Positions 56,055 through 64,000 of a DNA stretch of 64,000 nucleotides are shown here, one piece after another. The position numbers and the translations under genes were made by a program. The notes under the pieces were generated by a model. That model searched no databases. It was not told the DNA's origin and saw only the letters and a program-made list of their open reading frames with translations. How positions within the stretch are numbered: position 1 is the stretch's first letter; each line of letters starts with the position of its first letter. This DNA is from an uncultured Coprococcus sp. (GTDB lineage: Bacteria; Bacillota; Clostridia; Lachnospirales; Lachnospiraceae), in assembly GCA_947632705.1 (NCBI GenBank), contig CANRQE010000001.1:58746-122745 (forward strand). Reading direction: 5' to 3'.

Positions 56055-56631
56055 CTTCCACCTCTGTTTCAAATGTTGCCAGTACTTCACTGAATTTGGT
56101 ATGCGTACGGTTATAATCTTTAACTTTATCCATAAAAACCAGATTGGCCGGAACTGCAGGCTCATTTGTATCCTGAAACAGATATTGTTCCAGATTGGAT
56201 ACGCTGTATTCCCTTACTTTAAACAGATCCTCATAAAAGGTATCAAAAAAGAAAAATTCTGTCTGTGCATTCCGCTTTGCATTCTGCTCATACCGGTATA
56301 CCTTATCCAGCACGCCGTTGTATACCCATGAGAGGCCTATGATAACCGCAACAAGACCAATCAGAATGGTGGATGTGGCAATTCTTTTTACCGCAGTCAT
56401 ACGGCTCATTTCAGCATCCAGCTTTCTGTTCAGTTCCTGCTTAAAATTCGTAGACAGATTATCCTGATTATCCAGCTGTTTCATACCGACAACAAGCGTG
56501 TAATAGATTTCCAGTTCTTCCGCACAGTTATCACAGGTTTTGACATGCTTAATAAACTCCTTTAATTCATCATCCGGGAGTTTGTTTTCAATAAACGCCA
56601 TAATTTTTGATTGTGCTTCCAAACAGTTCAT
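56032..56631 (-). CDS. zf-HC2 (anti-sigma-like) membrane protein
   Basis: A 199-residue protein: an N-terminal zf-HC2 zinc finger (MNCLEAQSKIMAFIENKLPD, then HVKTCDNC giving His-x3-Cys-x2-Cys), a membrane span at about residues 85-105, and an extracytoplasmic part. This is the layout of anti-sigma factors, but no sigma factor gene is adjacent, so it may have another role. ATG 56631 is chosen (AGGTGG upstream); the longer frame overlaps greA. It overlaps the polA start by 23 bp. Confidence 0.82.
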   Translation of the reverse strand: MNCLEAQSKIMAFIENKLPDDELKEFIKHVKTCDNCAEELEIYYTLVVGMKQLDNQDNLSTNFKQELNRKLDAEMSRMTAVKRIATSTILIGLVAVIIGLSWVYNGVLDKVYRYEQNAKRNAQTEFFFFDTFYEDLFKVREYSVSNLEQYLFQDTNEPAVPANLVFMDKVKDYNRTHTKFSEVLATFETEVEDEENIDH

Positions 56632-56650
56632 AAGCTGCCCACCTGCTTTA

Positions 56651-57148
56651 TTAACGAATGATATCCGTTCCGTCGTCTTCGGTATTTTCAATAGACTGGA
56701 TCACAACATAATAATCTTCTCCCTTTTCAGGCGTGACAAGGACACGGTCGCCGACCTTGTGTCCAAGCAGCGCCTTTCCCATTGGTGAAATGTTGCTGAT
56801 CATGCCGTTTAATACATCTCCCCTGACGGTGGTTACGATCCGGTAGGTTTCAACTTCCTGATCTTCCTCATATAAAACCGTAACGGTATTATTGATTCCG
56901 ACCTCATCCTCTGCCGAATCGTCGGAAATCACATGCGCTGTCCGTACCATACGGTCCAGGTAGCGGATTCGTTTCTCATTTTCGTTTTTTTCTTTTTTTG
57001 CGGCATAATATTCAAAGTTTTCGCTCAGATCACCCTGTGCTCTTGCTTCTTTGACTGCTTCCAGCTTTTCTTTTCTGACAACGACTTTACGGTATTCTAT
57101 CTCTTTTTCCATTTTCTGGATATCTTTTTCGGTTAACTGATTATACAT
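56651..57148 (-). CDS. greA: transcription elongation factor GreA/GreB family
   Basis: Rescues backtracked RNA polymerase. The 165-residue protein has an N-terminal coiled coil with acidic tip (AVKEARAQGDLSENFEYYAA) and a C-terminal FKBP-like domain ending SPMGKALLGHKVGDRVLV. The N-terminus MYNQLTEKDIQKMEKEIEYR is slightly off-consensus. GAGGGA precedes ATG 57148. Confidence 0.93.
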   Translation of the reverse strand: MYNQLTEKDIQKMEKEIEYRKVVVRKEKLEAVKEARAQGDLSENFEYYAAKKEKNENEKRIRYLDRMVRTAHVISDDSAEDEVGINNTVTVLYEEDQEVETYRIVTTVRGDVLNGMISNISPMGKALLGHKVGDRVLVTPEKGEDYYVVIQSIENTEDDGTDIIR

Positions 57149-57210
57149 TTTAATCCCTCTCAATCTCAATAGATATCTTACCACATTTCATAATATAAAT
57201 ACAAACTGTT

Positions 57211-57963
57211 TTATACCGCATGCTTACGAGCCATTTTTTCGGAAAGGCAGACAGATTGGCGCAGATATCGATTGTTTTCTTTTATAAAACGGGAAAAACA
57301 ATAGCCGCCTGTCTGATATACATTATGGTATGCACACCAGACAAAAAATAAAGTAACATTCATAATAAAAATTCTGAGCAGTATATCCATGAAACCGGGT
57401 TGCAAGCGGCTCAGCGTATAGGACTGAAATATAATATGAGGCAGTTCATCGTCCAGCATTTGTTTGCATATCTGTTTCAGTGCCTTTGAATCTGTACATT
57501 TTGAAAGAGCGTCATAGTATGTCAAAGCAATCAGTTCACCGGTTATCAGTATTGTAACTTCACATTTTAAGCCGCCCAAATGCCGCAGCTTTCTAAATAT
57601 TGTATCTAACACGGACCGATTTGCTGTTTTTATTCCATAATGATCCATATACATTTTCAGATAGGCGGAATGCCAGTTTTCCTCTTTGATAAATAACTGC
57701 ATAGCTTTCTGATATTCTGCAGGACCGCCTGCTCTTACATAGTCTTTTACAGTATTCATTAAAAACGTTCCGTCTGAACCTTCCCCTTTTTGAAAAGCCT
57801 GAACAGAAGGAAAAATAAGCTTTTTCAATGCTTCTGAGAGTGGTTTATCCCCGGAAAAATCAACCTGCAATCTGTTTTTATCATTTTTTTCAAAGTATGT
57901 AATCCAATCCGTATAATTAAATTGGGTCATATTGGACCGTATTATAAAATCCCTGCTATTCAT
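57211..57963 (-). CDS. predicted ferritin-like (diiron) protein, unknown function
   Basis: A 250-residue, mostly helical protein. Two E-x-x-H motifs, EENWHSAYLKMY near residue 92 and DDELPHIIFQSY near residue 168, and an acidic helix between them (CEVTILITGELIALTYYDAL), match the ligand pattern of ferritin-like diiron carboxylate proteins. A hydrophobic helix (MDILLRIFIMNVTLFFVW) lies near residue 190 and could be a membrane anchor. The annotation is from motif spacing only; substrate is unknown. A terminator-like hairpin and ilvC lie upstream; the gene stands alone between ilvC and greA. Confidence 0.72.
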   Translation of the reverse strand: MNSRDFIIRSNMTQFNYTDWITYFEKNDKNRLQVDFSGDKPLSEALKKLIFPSVQAFQKGEGSDGTFLMNTVKDYVRAGGPAEYQKAMQLFIKEENWHSAYLKMYMDHYGIKTANRSVLDTIFRKLRHLGGLKCEVTILITGELIALTYYDALSKCTDSKALKQICKQMLDDELPHIIFQSYTLSRLQPGFMDILLRIFIMNVTLFFVWCAYHNVYQTGGYCFSRFIKENNRYLRQSVCLSEKMARKHAV

Positions 57964-58017
57964 CCTGCTCCTCCTATATCTGAATGTTTTTTTGACATCA
58001 TGCCCCTGCTTTTATAA

Positions 58018-58065
58018 AGAAAGACAGCATAAAAAGCATTTCCGCCCTCTAAGCTGTCTTAGTTC
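58018..58065 (-). terminator. probable terminator after ilvC
   Basis: AAGACAGC (58021-58028) pairs with GCTGTCTT (58053-58060) around a 24-base loop, followed in the minus direction by TCTTTATAAAAG. The long loop makes it weaker than the others. Confidence 0.55.
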
Positions 58066-58100
58066 TTTTTATGAAATTAGTTTTATATAGAATCCTGTGA

Positions 58101-59135
<1,035 letters not shown>

Positions 59136-59199
59136 CTAAACCATAAATAAACTAATAAGTATATCTTAATTACCGTAAGGTAATTAAAAGCATGTAATA

Positions 59200-59676
59200 C
59201 TATCCCCGGATCAGACCTGTCAGACCGGTTCTGACCAATTCAATAATTTCAAAGCCGTCTAAGAGATTCAGGAACGCTTCACATTTGGTGGTTGCACCTG
59301 TCAGCTCAATAATCAGGGAATCCTTTGATACATCAACGATGTTCGCCCTGAAAATATTCGCAATTGATATAATATCCTGTCTGGTTTCATTACTGGATCT
59401 TACCTTCACGAGCACCAGCTCACGAGAAACAGATTTCCCCGGCTTTAATTCTACAATATCTACTACATCTTCTAATTTACTTAACTGTTTTTTTATCTGG
59501 CTCAGACTTGCGTTATCTCCGCTGGCTGCTACAGTCATTCTGGAATATGCAGGATTCTCCGTAACGCCGACAGTCACACTGTCAATATTGTATCCTCTCC
59601 GGCTGAACAGACCTGAAACTCTGCTCAGAACACCTGCTGTATTATCAACCAGAAGTGACAAAACTATGTTGTCCAT
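59200..59676 (-). CDS. ilvN: acetolactate synthase small subunit
   Basis: Regulatory subunit that binds valine and activates the catalytic subunit. The 158-residue protein has an N-terminal ACT domain (SLLVDNTAGVLSRVSGLFSRRG) and a C-terminal domain (SKDSLIIELTGATTKCEAFL). ATG 59676 is preferred (AAAGGTGG upstream). The catalytic subunit ilvB is not beside it and not elsewhere in the window. Confidence 0.95.
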   Translation of the reverse strand: MDNIVLSLLVDNTAGVLSRVSGLFSRRGYNIDSVTVGVTENPAYSRMTVAASGDNASLSQIKKQLSKLEDVVDIVELKPGKSVSRELVLVKVRSSNETRQDIISIANIFRANIVDVSKDSLIIELTGATTKCEAFLNLLDGFEIIELVRTGLTGLIRG

Positions 59677-59715
59677 TTCTTCAGTACCACCTTTCAACAG
59701 AATAGTCCAAAGATT

Positions 59716-59744
59716 ATTATAGTGACATTCAACTTTGTTGTCAA
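59716..59744 (-). promoter_or_regulatory. promoter of ilvN-ilvC
   Basis: On the minus strand a perfect TTGACA (59739-59744), a 17-bp spacer and a perfect TATAAT (59716-59721). The leader to ilvN is only about 35 bases, so there is no room for a T-box or attenuator after this start site. Confidence 0.9.
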
Positions 59745-59934
59745 TTTGAAATCACAAATTCTTCCAAACAATCTTGATACGGATCTCAATCCCATTCATG
59801 ATAAAGTCCCATTTCCTCTGCCTGCTCCGGCAGGTCAATGATACTTCTTATTCTGTATCTCCATATGGACCAAAGAGATAAGCAGATATGCCATTATTAG
59901 ATCATATAATAAGTCCTATTTCTCATAAACTATA

Positions 59935-61317
59935 TTATCTATAATGATATACCTTTGTAAACTCAATATCTTCAAATTTTCTTTCATTGATATCAATCTG
60001 CTCTCCCGTCACCGCATCCATCATGATCAGTTGAATAGGAGCACCGTTTTCATTTTTCTCTTCGAACACCCATACGGGTATATACTGATAGCTGTTTTCA
60101 TCCTTGCCATTTACCAGAAAATAAGTAAGCTTCACATCATTAAAGGTAACCGTATCATAATTCGTTTTATGCTCTGTGTAATATTCAGGGATTGTAATAT
60201 CTGCAATCTCCAGGATCTCCTTCCAACTCAACAGACTTACATTCTCCTCTGTCTGTCCCGTTGGACGGAACATATCATAGCAGAAGGCATCCAGAACACC
60301 GTTGTCATCAATCCACACATCATATATTTCATAAAATTCTGCTCCCTGTGTCAGAGTATCAACTTCATATGTATCTTCATGATAAACCGCATTCCCATCT
60401 ATTGAGCGTACAAATCGGAAAGAATATCCGTCTATTTCATTTGTAATATCCTCAGATGACCCCGAAGCAAAATACTGCCATTTCAGATTTCTTTCCCATT
60501 CTACGGCAACATCCTTGATACCACAGTCATTCAAGAAATCCCGGGCCATCTCAAGAGCCTCTTCTCGATTCCAACTGCATTGGTTTTCTCCTTCTTCAGC
60601 TTCGATATCATCACCGGAAGAATAAAATGCCTGCATCGCACCTCGATACGGCCGGTACAGAATCGGAGCCATGTTATAGCTGATATGATATGCGAAATAT
60701 AAAGCCTCATTATATGGTGAAAATTCCAGCATAAACTGGATATCTCCCATATCTCCTATATATTTTGAAGCAGACCAGTCTCCGGGAGTTTCATGCTCTT
60801 CTGGTGCATTCTCATAATCCTGCTGCAGTTTGATTAAATCTTCTTCATATTCGTCAAGAAATTCTGTCTCCCCGGCATTCTTCATATAATCAATACACCA
60901 TTGTTTTATCTCCATTTCCTGCTCAATATCATGCTTGGAGCGAATATTCTGTTCATAATCATACTGATAAATCCCGTCAGAACGCCCAAAGACGGTCTGT
61001 GCGATCTTTTGCTTATATTCCGCATCCATCGTGTTTGCTTCCAGATACTCTATCCGCATAGAATCTGTTGACGGCACCTCAATGTCATTATCTTCAATGG
61101 CAATACTAACTAATCCGGAATTTCCGACACGAATGTCTCCGCTATAGGATTTCGGAATACCCAGTCTGTCTGCTAATGCTCCATCTGCTGTTCCTGCATT
61201 ATCTCCAGTATCCCCCTGTTTCTGATCCAGATTATAATCTACTTCTTTTCTTCCGCATCCAGATACCATTAACATTCCTACAAGCATTACAGCTATCACT
61301 TTCTTTTTAGCAACCAT
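59935..61317 (-). CDS. predicted lipoprotein, DUF6034-like
   Basis: A 460-residue secreted lipoprotein. The signal peptide ends in the lipobox MVSGC (Cys21). The mature part is acidic, rich in Tyr, Trp and Asp, and has no enzyme motif I recognise; the style and length resemble DUF6034 lipoproteins of Clostridia. AAGGAGG lies 6 bp before the ATG, and a possible promoter (TTTAGA-16-TATACT) is at 61379-61406. First of a set of exported unknowns at the window's end. Confidence 0.75.
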   Translation of the reverse strand: MVAKKKVIAVMLVGMLMVSGCGRKEVDYNLDQKQGDTGDNAGTADGALADRLGIPKSYSGDIRVGNSGLVSIAIEDNDIEVPSTDSMRIEYLEANTMDAEYKQKIAQTVFGRSDGIYQYDYEQNIRSKHDIEQEMEIKQWCIDYMKNAGETEFLDEYEEDLIKLQQDYENAPEEHETPGDWSASKYIGDMGDIQFMLEFSPYNEALYFAYHISYNMAPILYRPYRGAMQAFYSSGDDIEAEEGENQCSWNREEALEMARDFLNDCGIKDVAVEWERNLKWQYFASGSSEDITNEIDGYSFRFVRSIDGNAVYHEDTYEVDTLTQGAEFYEIYDVWIDDNGVLDAFCYDMFRPTGQTEENVSLLSWKEILEIADITIPEYYTEHKTNYDTVTFNDVKLTYFLVNGKDENSYQYIPVWVFEEKNENGAPIQLIMMDAVTGEQIDINERKFEDIEFTKVYHYR

Positions 61318-61378
61318 ATGAACCTCCTTAAGAAATAATGCAGTTTTTCCATTACATGATTCTCACATACTGACTATA

Positions 61379-61406
61379 AGTATAATAATCCATATAAACA
61401 TCTAAA
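61379..61406 (-). promoter_or_regulatory. possible promoter of the 460-residue lipoprotein gene
   Basis: On the minus strand TTTAGA (61401-61406), 16-bp spacer, TATACT (61379-61384). Confidence 0.5.
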
Positions 61407-61531
61407 CTGCATATTTTCTATAAAACTTTCTCTTACCGAATAGAACATTTATTTTATTAATTTCTTTAGAGATTTCGGCTCAGTTACCTTTGATTATATC
61501 ATATCTTTATCATATTGGTGGCAGCGCTTGT

Positions 61532-61978
61532 TCAGAATAAATTCAAGAATTTTCTGTATTTTGTTTCCCTTGTATATATTGTTGTTTCGTAGCTTCCATC
61601 TACATCATCTGAAATTATCATATCAATCTGAAGCGCGCCTTTCTGGTCAGTATATATTTCACTTTCAAACCGGCTTACTTCACTATTCAGATCCTGCTCA
61701 AATAAAAACTGACCATTCATGCTGACAATGAGTTTCACTTCACCTTTTCTGATCGTGAACTGTCCCTCAATCCGAAAATCCTGAACAGAATTCAGATAAT
61801 AGGTAGAGCTCATGTCATTGCTTGTCAGAGTTTCATCCTGTTCCATTAAATTGAGGGGTCCAAATTCTCCAAAAGAATCAAACCAGTCTGTTTTACCTTT
61901 TCCCCATTTCCAGCCGGCAATCATTAAGATACCTGCTATGATCAAAATTACAATTATAACAATTAATTTTTTCTTCAT
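61532..61978 (-). CDS. membrane-anchored protein of unknown function
   Basis: A 148-residue protein with a basic start, one strong membrane span (residues 4-23; LIVIIVILIIAGILMIAG) and a beta-rich extracytoplasmic part (SVQDFRIEGQFTIRKGEVKL). I recognise no family. Its ATG overlaps the stop of a 17-codon upstream frame (ATGA), and AGGAT lies just before. Confidence 0.7.
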   Translation of the reverse strand: MKKKLIVIIVILIIAGILMIAGWKWGKGKTDWFDSFGEFGPLNLMEQDETLTSNDMSSTYYLNSVQDFRIEGQFTIRKGEVKLIVSMNGQFLFEQDLNSEVSRFESEIYTDQKGALQIDMIISDDVDGSYETTIYTRETKYRKFLNLF

Positions 61979-62028
61979 CTTATCCTCCCTTTTTTTGCGG
62001 CACTCTGATCGGGTATGAGCTTTCCCAT
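61975..62028 (-). CDS. possible 17-residue upstream peptide
   Basis: ATG at 62028 has an ideal GAGGAGG site 7 bp upstream and encodes 17 residues (MGKLIPDQSAAKKGRIR). Its stop overlaps the start of the 148-residue membrane protein as ATGA. This is either a translationally coupled leader peptide or the tail of a decayed gene. No independent evidence of expression. Confidence 0.45.
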   Translation of the reverse strand: MGKLIPDQSAAKKGRIR

Positions 62029-62087
62029 TTGGTTGACCTCCTCTAAAATATTAAGCAGTCATATCCTATGCCGTATTAGTTTTTGTA

Positions 62088-62164
62088 TAGTTATTCACTT
62101 TCTTTTATATACCGATTCATGTTTAAGATACAATGGGAGAAATCTTTAAGAAATTTTTAAGAAA
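62088..62164 (-). promoter_or_regulatory. promoter with OmpR/PhoB-like direct repeats
   Basis: Two direct repeats of TTTAAGAAA (plus-strand sense) start at 62145 and 62156, 11 bp apart, one helical turn, as in OmpR/PhoB-family response regulator sites. Downstream in the minus direction lie TTGTAT (about 62128-62133) and TATATA (about 62106-62111) with a 16-bp spacer. The upstream peptide and the membrane protein would be the controlled genes. Confidence 0.5.
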
Positions 62165-62188
62165 ATCCGTCTATATTCTGAAGAAGAA

Positions 62189-62677
62189 CTAGTAATGATA
62201 CTGTTCCAGCAGTGCCTGCTTCAACGTCTCCATCTCTTCAATAGACTTTTGAGACATCAGAAAAAATTCATTATTCTTTATGGATTTATATGCCGCACTG
62301 TTGGTATCCACATCAGCATCACTTACGCACACTTGGTTTGATATGTCAGAGTAACAAAAGATTGGAGTTATAAGCAAATCCTCCAATATATATTTTTTTC
62401 ATCATTAAAAGTATGAATCCTTCGATTTAGAAATAAAAGATAAGTTGCTCCCGGAATCCTTACCTACTGCCCTTTGTATACTCAGGTATAACAAAGAAAG
62501 ACTGCATCATCACAATCCACACTTGCCAATAATTCTTCTCCATTATCATAAGCATCTATCATATATCTGACATCTGAACTGTTTCATTCACTTTCCATTT
62601 TTTTGGAAAATACATAAAAATTTAGCTTTAGTACAAATTTATTCATACACCTTGATTTTAAGCTTGACATTTTTGCT
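62189..62677 (-). pseudogene. decayed gene of unknown function
   Basis: Three pieces on the minus strand read as one protein broken by stops and frame changes: a piece ending FYVFSKKMESE, then after one stop NSSDVRYMIDAYDNGEELL continuing to DCDDAVFLCYT, then in another frame an intact tail of about 45 residues ending SIEEMETLKQALLEQYHY (62189 side). Between them VRIPGATYLLFLNR can be read in a third frame. The open piece at 62189-62386 alone has a GGAGG-overlapping ATG but is better seen as the remnant C-terminus. Confidence 0.5.
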
Positions 62678-62756
62678 CCAAATCGGAACTATGAATATGT
62701 AATTTGTCCGAATATCTGTTATAAAAAATCTATATTACCACCACATCACAAAAATA

Positions 62757-63422
62757 TCATTCTTCCATATCATAAGAATGTATAATGTAATCATCCCCCA
62801 CATAAGTAGGAACAATATAGCAGTTCGGGTAAATGGATCGGATATAATCCATATCCTCTTTCGTCATTTTTTGATCCAAATCCAAAACCCTCAGATCATA
62901 AAATCCCTGTAATTCCTCAATATTATCATAGTATGGGGCAGTACACTTTAATTCCATGGTTTCCGGAAAATATTGAACAATATCTTTTTGCGAAATACCG
63001 TAGATGTCAATCCAAAGACGAGTTGTATTTCCATTATCACAGGTATATATATTTAGAAATTCTCCCCATGTACTATAAAAGTCTATTTCAAGATTATACT
63101 GCTGATACGGGCTGTCAGGATCACGAAGGAATAGATCCACAAGCTTTTCATTCAGCATATCCAGCTTATCAATGACATCTTCGTAATGTTCATCCATTCT
63201 AAACCGGATACATATTGTATTGGGCTCATCCTCTTTCATCCATGCCCCCATTAATTCCATATATGGAGAATAGCTATCTTTGACTGTATAAACCATACGA
63301 TATATCTTTGTAAAATAATTCTGATATGTCCTTACAGCAACTGACGCAATCAGTCCATATTTTATAACAATATAGATTGTAAGCATACATATAACAAATA
63401 TAACATTGCCTTTTTTTCTCAT
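62757..63422 (-). CDS. membrane-anchored protein of unknown function
   Basis: A 221-residue protein with an N-terminal membrane span (residues 6-28) and a soluble extracytoplasmic part with many Tyr and Asp residues. No family recognised. It starts 1 bp after the stop frame of the decayed gene upstream, without a clear ribosome site of its own, so it may depend on coupling. Confidence 0.7.
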   Translation of the reverse strand: MRKKGNVIFVICMLTIYIVIKYGLIASVAVRTYQNYFTKIYRMVYTVKDSYSPYMELMGAWMKEDEPNTICIRFRMDEHYEDVIDKLDMLNEKLVDLFLRDPDSPYQQYNLEIDFYSTWGEFLNIYTCDNGNTTRLWIDIYGISQKDIVQYFPETMELKCTAPYYDNIEELQGFYDLRVLDLDQKMTKEDMDYIRSIYPNCYIVPTYVGDDYIIHSYDMEE

Positions 63423-63423
63423 T

Positions 63424-63854
63424 TTAGATTATTTTACCTTTCTGAATGTCTGATATATAAAATATTCGTAACGATAGGTTGCTGTTTTCAGTCATAAAAC
63501 TGATATATTCATTGTAATCTATAAAATACTTTCTTCCCCACAAGGATACTTCTAACCAGATTTTATATCCTATATCATCTATAGACAGACCTGTAACCGT
63601 AACATAATGGATTGAAAAGAAACAACTTGCTCATAAATTTTGTGCCTTTTCATTTCATCTATATAAATTAACAGACGTATTTTTTCTGTAGCATCACCGG
63701 ATAACATTACCGGAATATCGTTTTGCAACATCTCTTCTATTCTAGGCAATATCTTACGCTTAGACATACCCCATTGTACATCTAAATGAATGTTATGGAT
63801 ATCCATATATCTATTCATGCCATTTTGAATTGATAAACCATCTGTGCCCTTCAT
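63424..63854 (-). pseudogene. frameshifted and truncated papain-like-fold gene remnant
   Basis: An open piece of 91 codons (63579-63854) begins MKGTDGLSIQNGMNRYM and contains EEMLQNDIPVMLSG. Near 63607-63650 the sense frame changes and continues as HYVTVTGLSIDDIGYKIWL, then LWGRKYFIDYNEYISFM, to a stop at 63424-63426. HYVTVTG with the downstream WG pattern resembles C39-like or other papain-fold proteins of Clostridia that hold a catalytic His in that motif. The N-terminal half with the catalytic Cys is missing because the corrinoid gene lies directly upstream. Confidence 0.65.
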
Positions 63855-63880
63855 TTCAAACGTATTATATAACTTCCTTC

Positions 63881-64000
63881 TTATTCCATCCCCAATAACC
63901 GCTTCACCAGAAGAACCGCCTCAGCTGCATCCTTGGAATATCCGTCTGCTCCGATTTCCTTTGCATAGCTTTCTGTTATGACCGCACCGCCGATTATAAC
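63881..64000 (-). CDS. C-terminus of a corrinoid (B12)-binding protein, partial
   Basis: The last 39 codons of a gene that continues beyond the window. The readable end (VIIGGAVITESYAKEIGADG, then YSKDAAEAVLLVKRLLGME) matches the end of B12-binding domains in MetH-like or MtbC-like corrinoid proteins. The presence of a RACo-like reactivator at 40.3-41.8 kb fits an organism using corrinoid methyl transfer. Confidence 0.85.
   Translation of the reverse strand, partial: VIIGGAVITESYAKEIGADGYSKDAAEAVLLVKRLLGME

Noticed and set aside
56055..56165. 37-codon N-terminal extension of PolA
   Set aside because: It overlaps the zf-HC2 gene out of frame and PolA homologues start at the KKILIIDGHS block.
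59698..59934. T-box or attenuator for ilvN-ilvC
   Set aside because: The consensus promoter is only about 35 bases from ilvN and no T-box hairpin or specifier sequence is present upstream of it.

Overview
This window looks like a core chromosomal segment of a low-to-mid GC Clostridia, most likely a member of the Lachnospiraceae. The evidence is the gene order: mutL-miaA; mreCD-PBP2-minCDE-rodA; ylmE-sepF-divIVA; rplU-prp-rpmA-obgE; plsX-rnc-smc-ftsY. Firmicute-style promoters (TTGACA-17-TATAAT), strong AGGAGG ribosome sites and intrinsic terminators fit as well. This is inference from protein families; no 16S rRNA or tRNA gene is visible. I found no CRISPR array, prophage or insertion sequence.

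Layout. About 0-20.9 kb is an unbroken plus-strand run. It holds mismatch repair and tRNA modification (mutL, miaA), a PLP enzyme, radC, then the cell-shape and division block (mreC, mreD, a very long PBP2, minC, minD, minE, rodA/ftsW). After that come mgsA, a lipoprotein DD-carboxypeptidase, two unnamed genes (a small P-loop protein and a HlyD-like membrane protein), ylmE-sepF-divIVA, aroB, lspA, rluD and a cytidylate-kinase-like gene. From 21 to 26 kb orientation is mixed: a tyrosine recombinase, a TtcA-like thiolase, a small XRE-regulator/membrane-protein module with a visible operator, and the divergent SOS pair yneA-like/lexA with LexA boxes on both sides.

From 26.4 kb to the end everything is on the minus strand: HD-GYP protein; rsfS-yqeK-nadD-yhbY; obgE; rpmA-prp-rplU; a glycosyltransferase with a repetitive coiled-coil tail; RNase G and two radical-SAM-linked genes; a PFL/ACT pair; walJ-like; a RACo-like activator; ilvA; ftsY-smc-rnc-plsX; rpmF-yceD-ackA-pta; coaE-polA-anti-sigma-like-greA; a probable ferritin-like protein; and ilvC-ilvN. 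The last 4 kb is a patch of exported or membrane-anchored proteins of unknown function with two decayed genes, ending in the tail of a corrinoid-binding protein.

How the genes work together. The plus-strand block builds the elongasome (MreC/MreD/PBP2/RodA), positions the septum (MinCDE, SepF, DivIVA) and matures the wall and lipoproteins. The minus-strand block joins ribosome biogenesis, protein targeting, chromosome condensation, phospholipid start (PlsX), acetate overflow (Pta-AckA) and branched-chain amino-acid synthesis. lexA and its yneA-like neighbour would couple DNA damage to a division block.

I see no clearly undescribed multi-gene system. The items most worth a second look are two AT-rich tandem-repeat arrays that each sit between a terminator and the stop codon of a convergent gene, the 14-residue repeat tail of the glycosyltransferase, the roughly 230-residue insertion in PBP2, the ferritin-like protein, and the terminal patch of exported unknowns with a response-regulator-like direct repeat.
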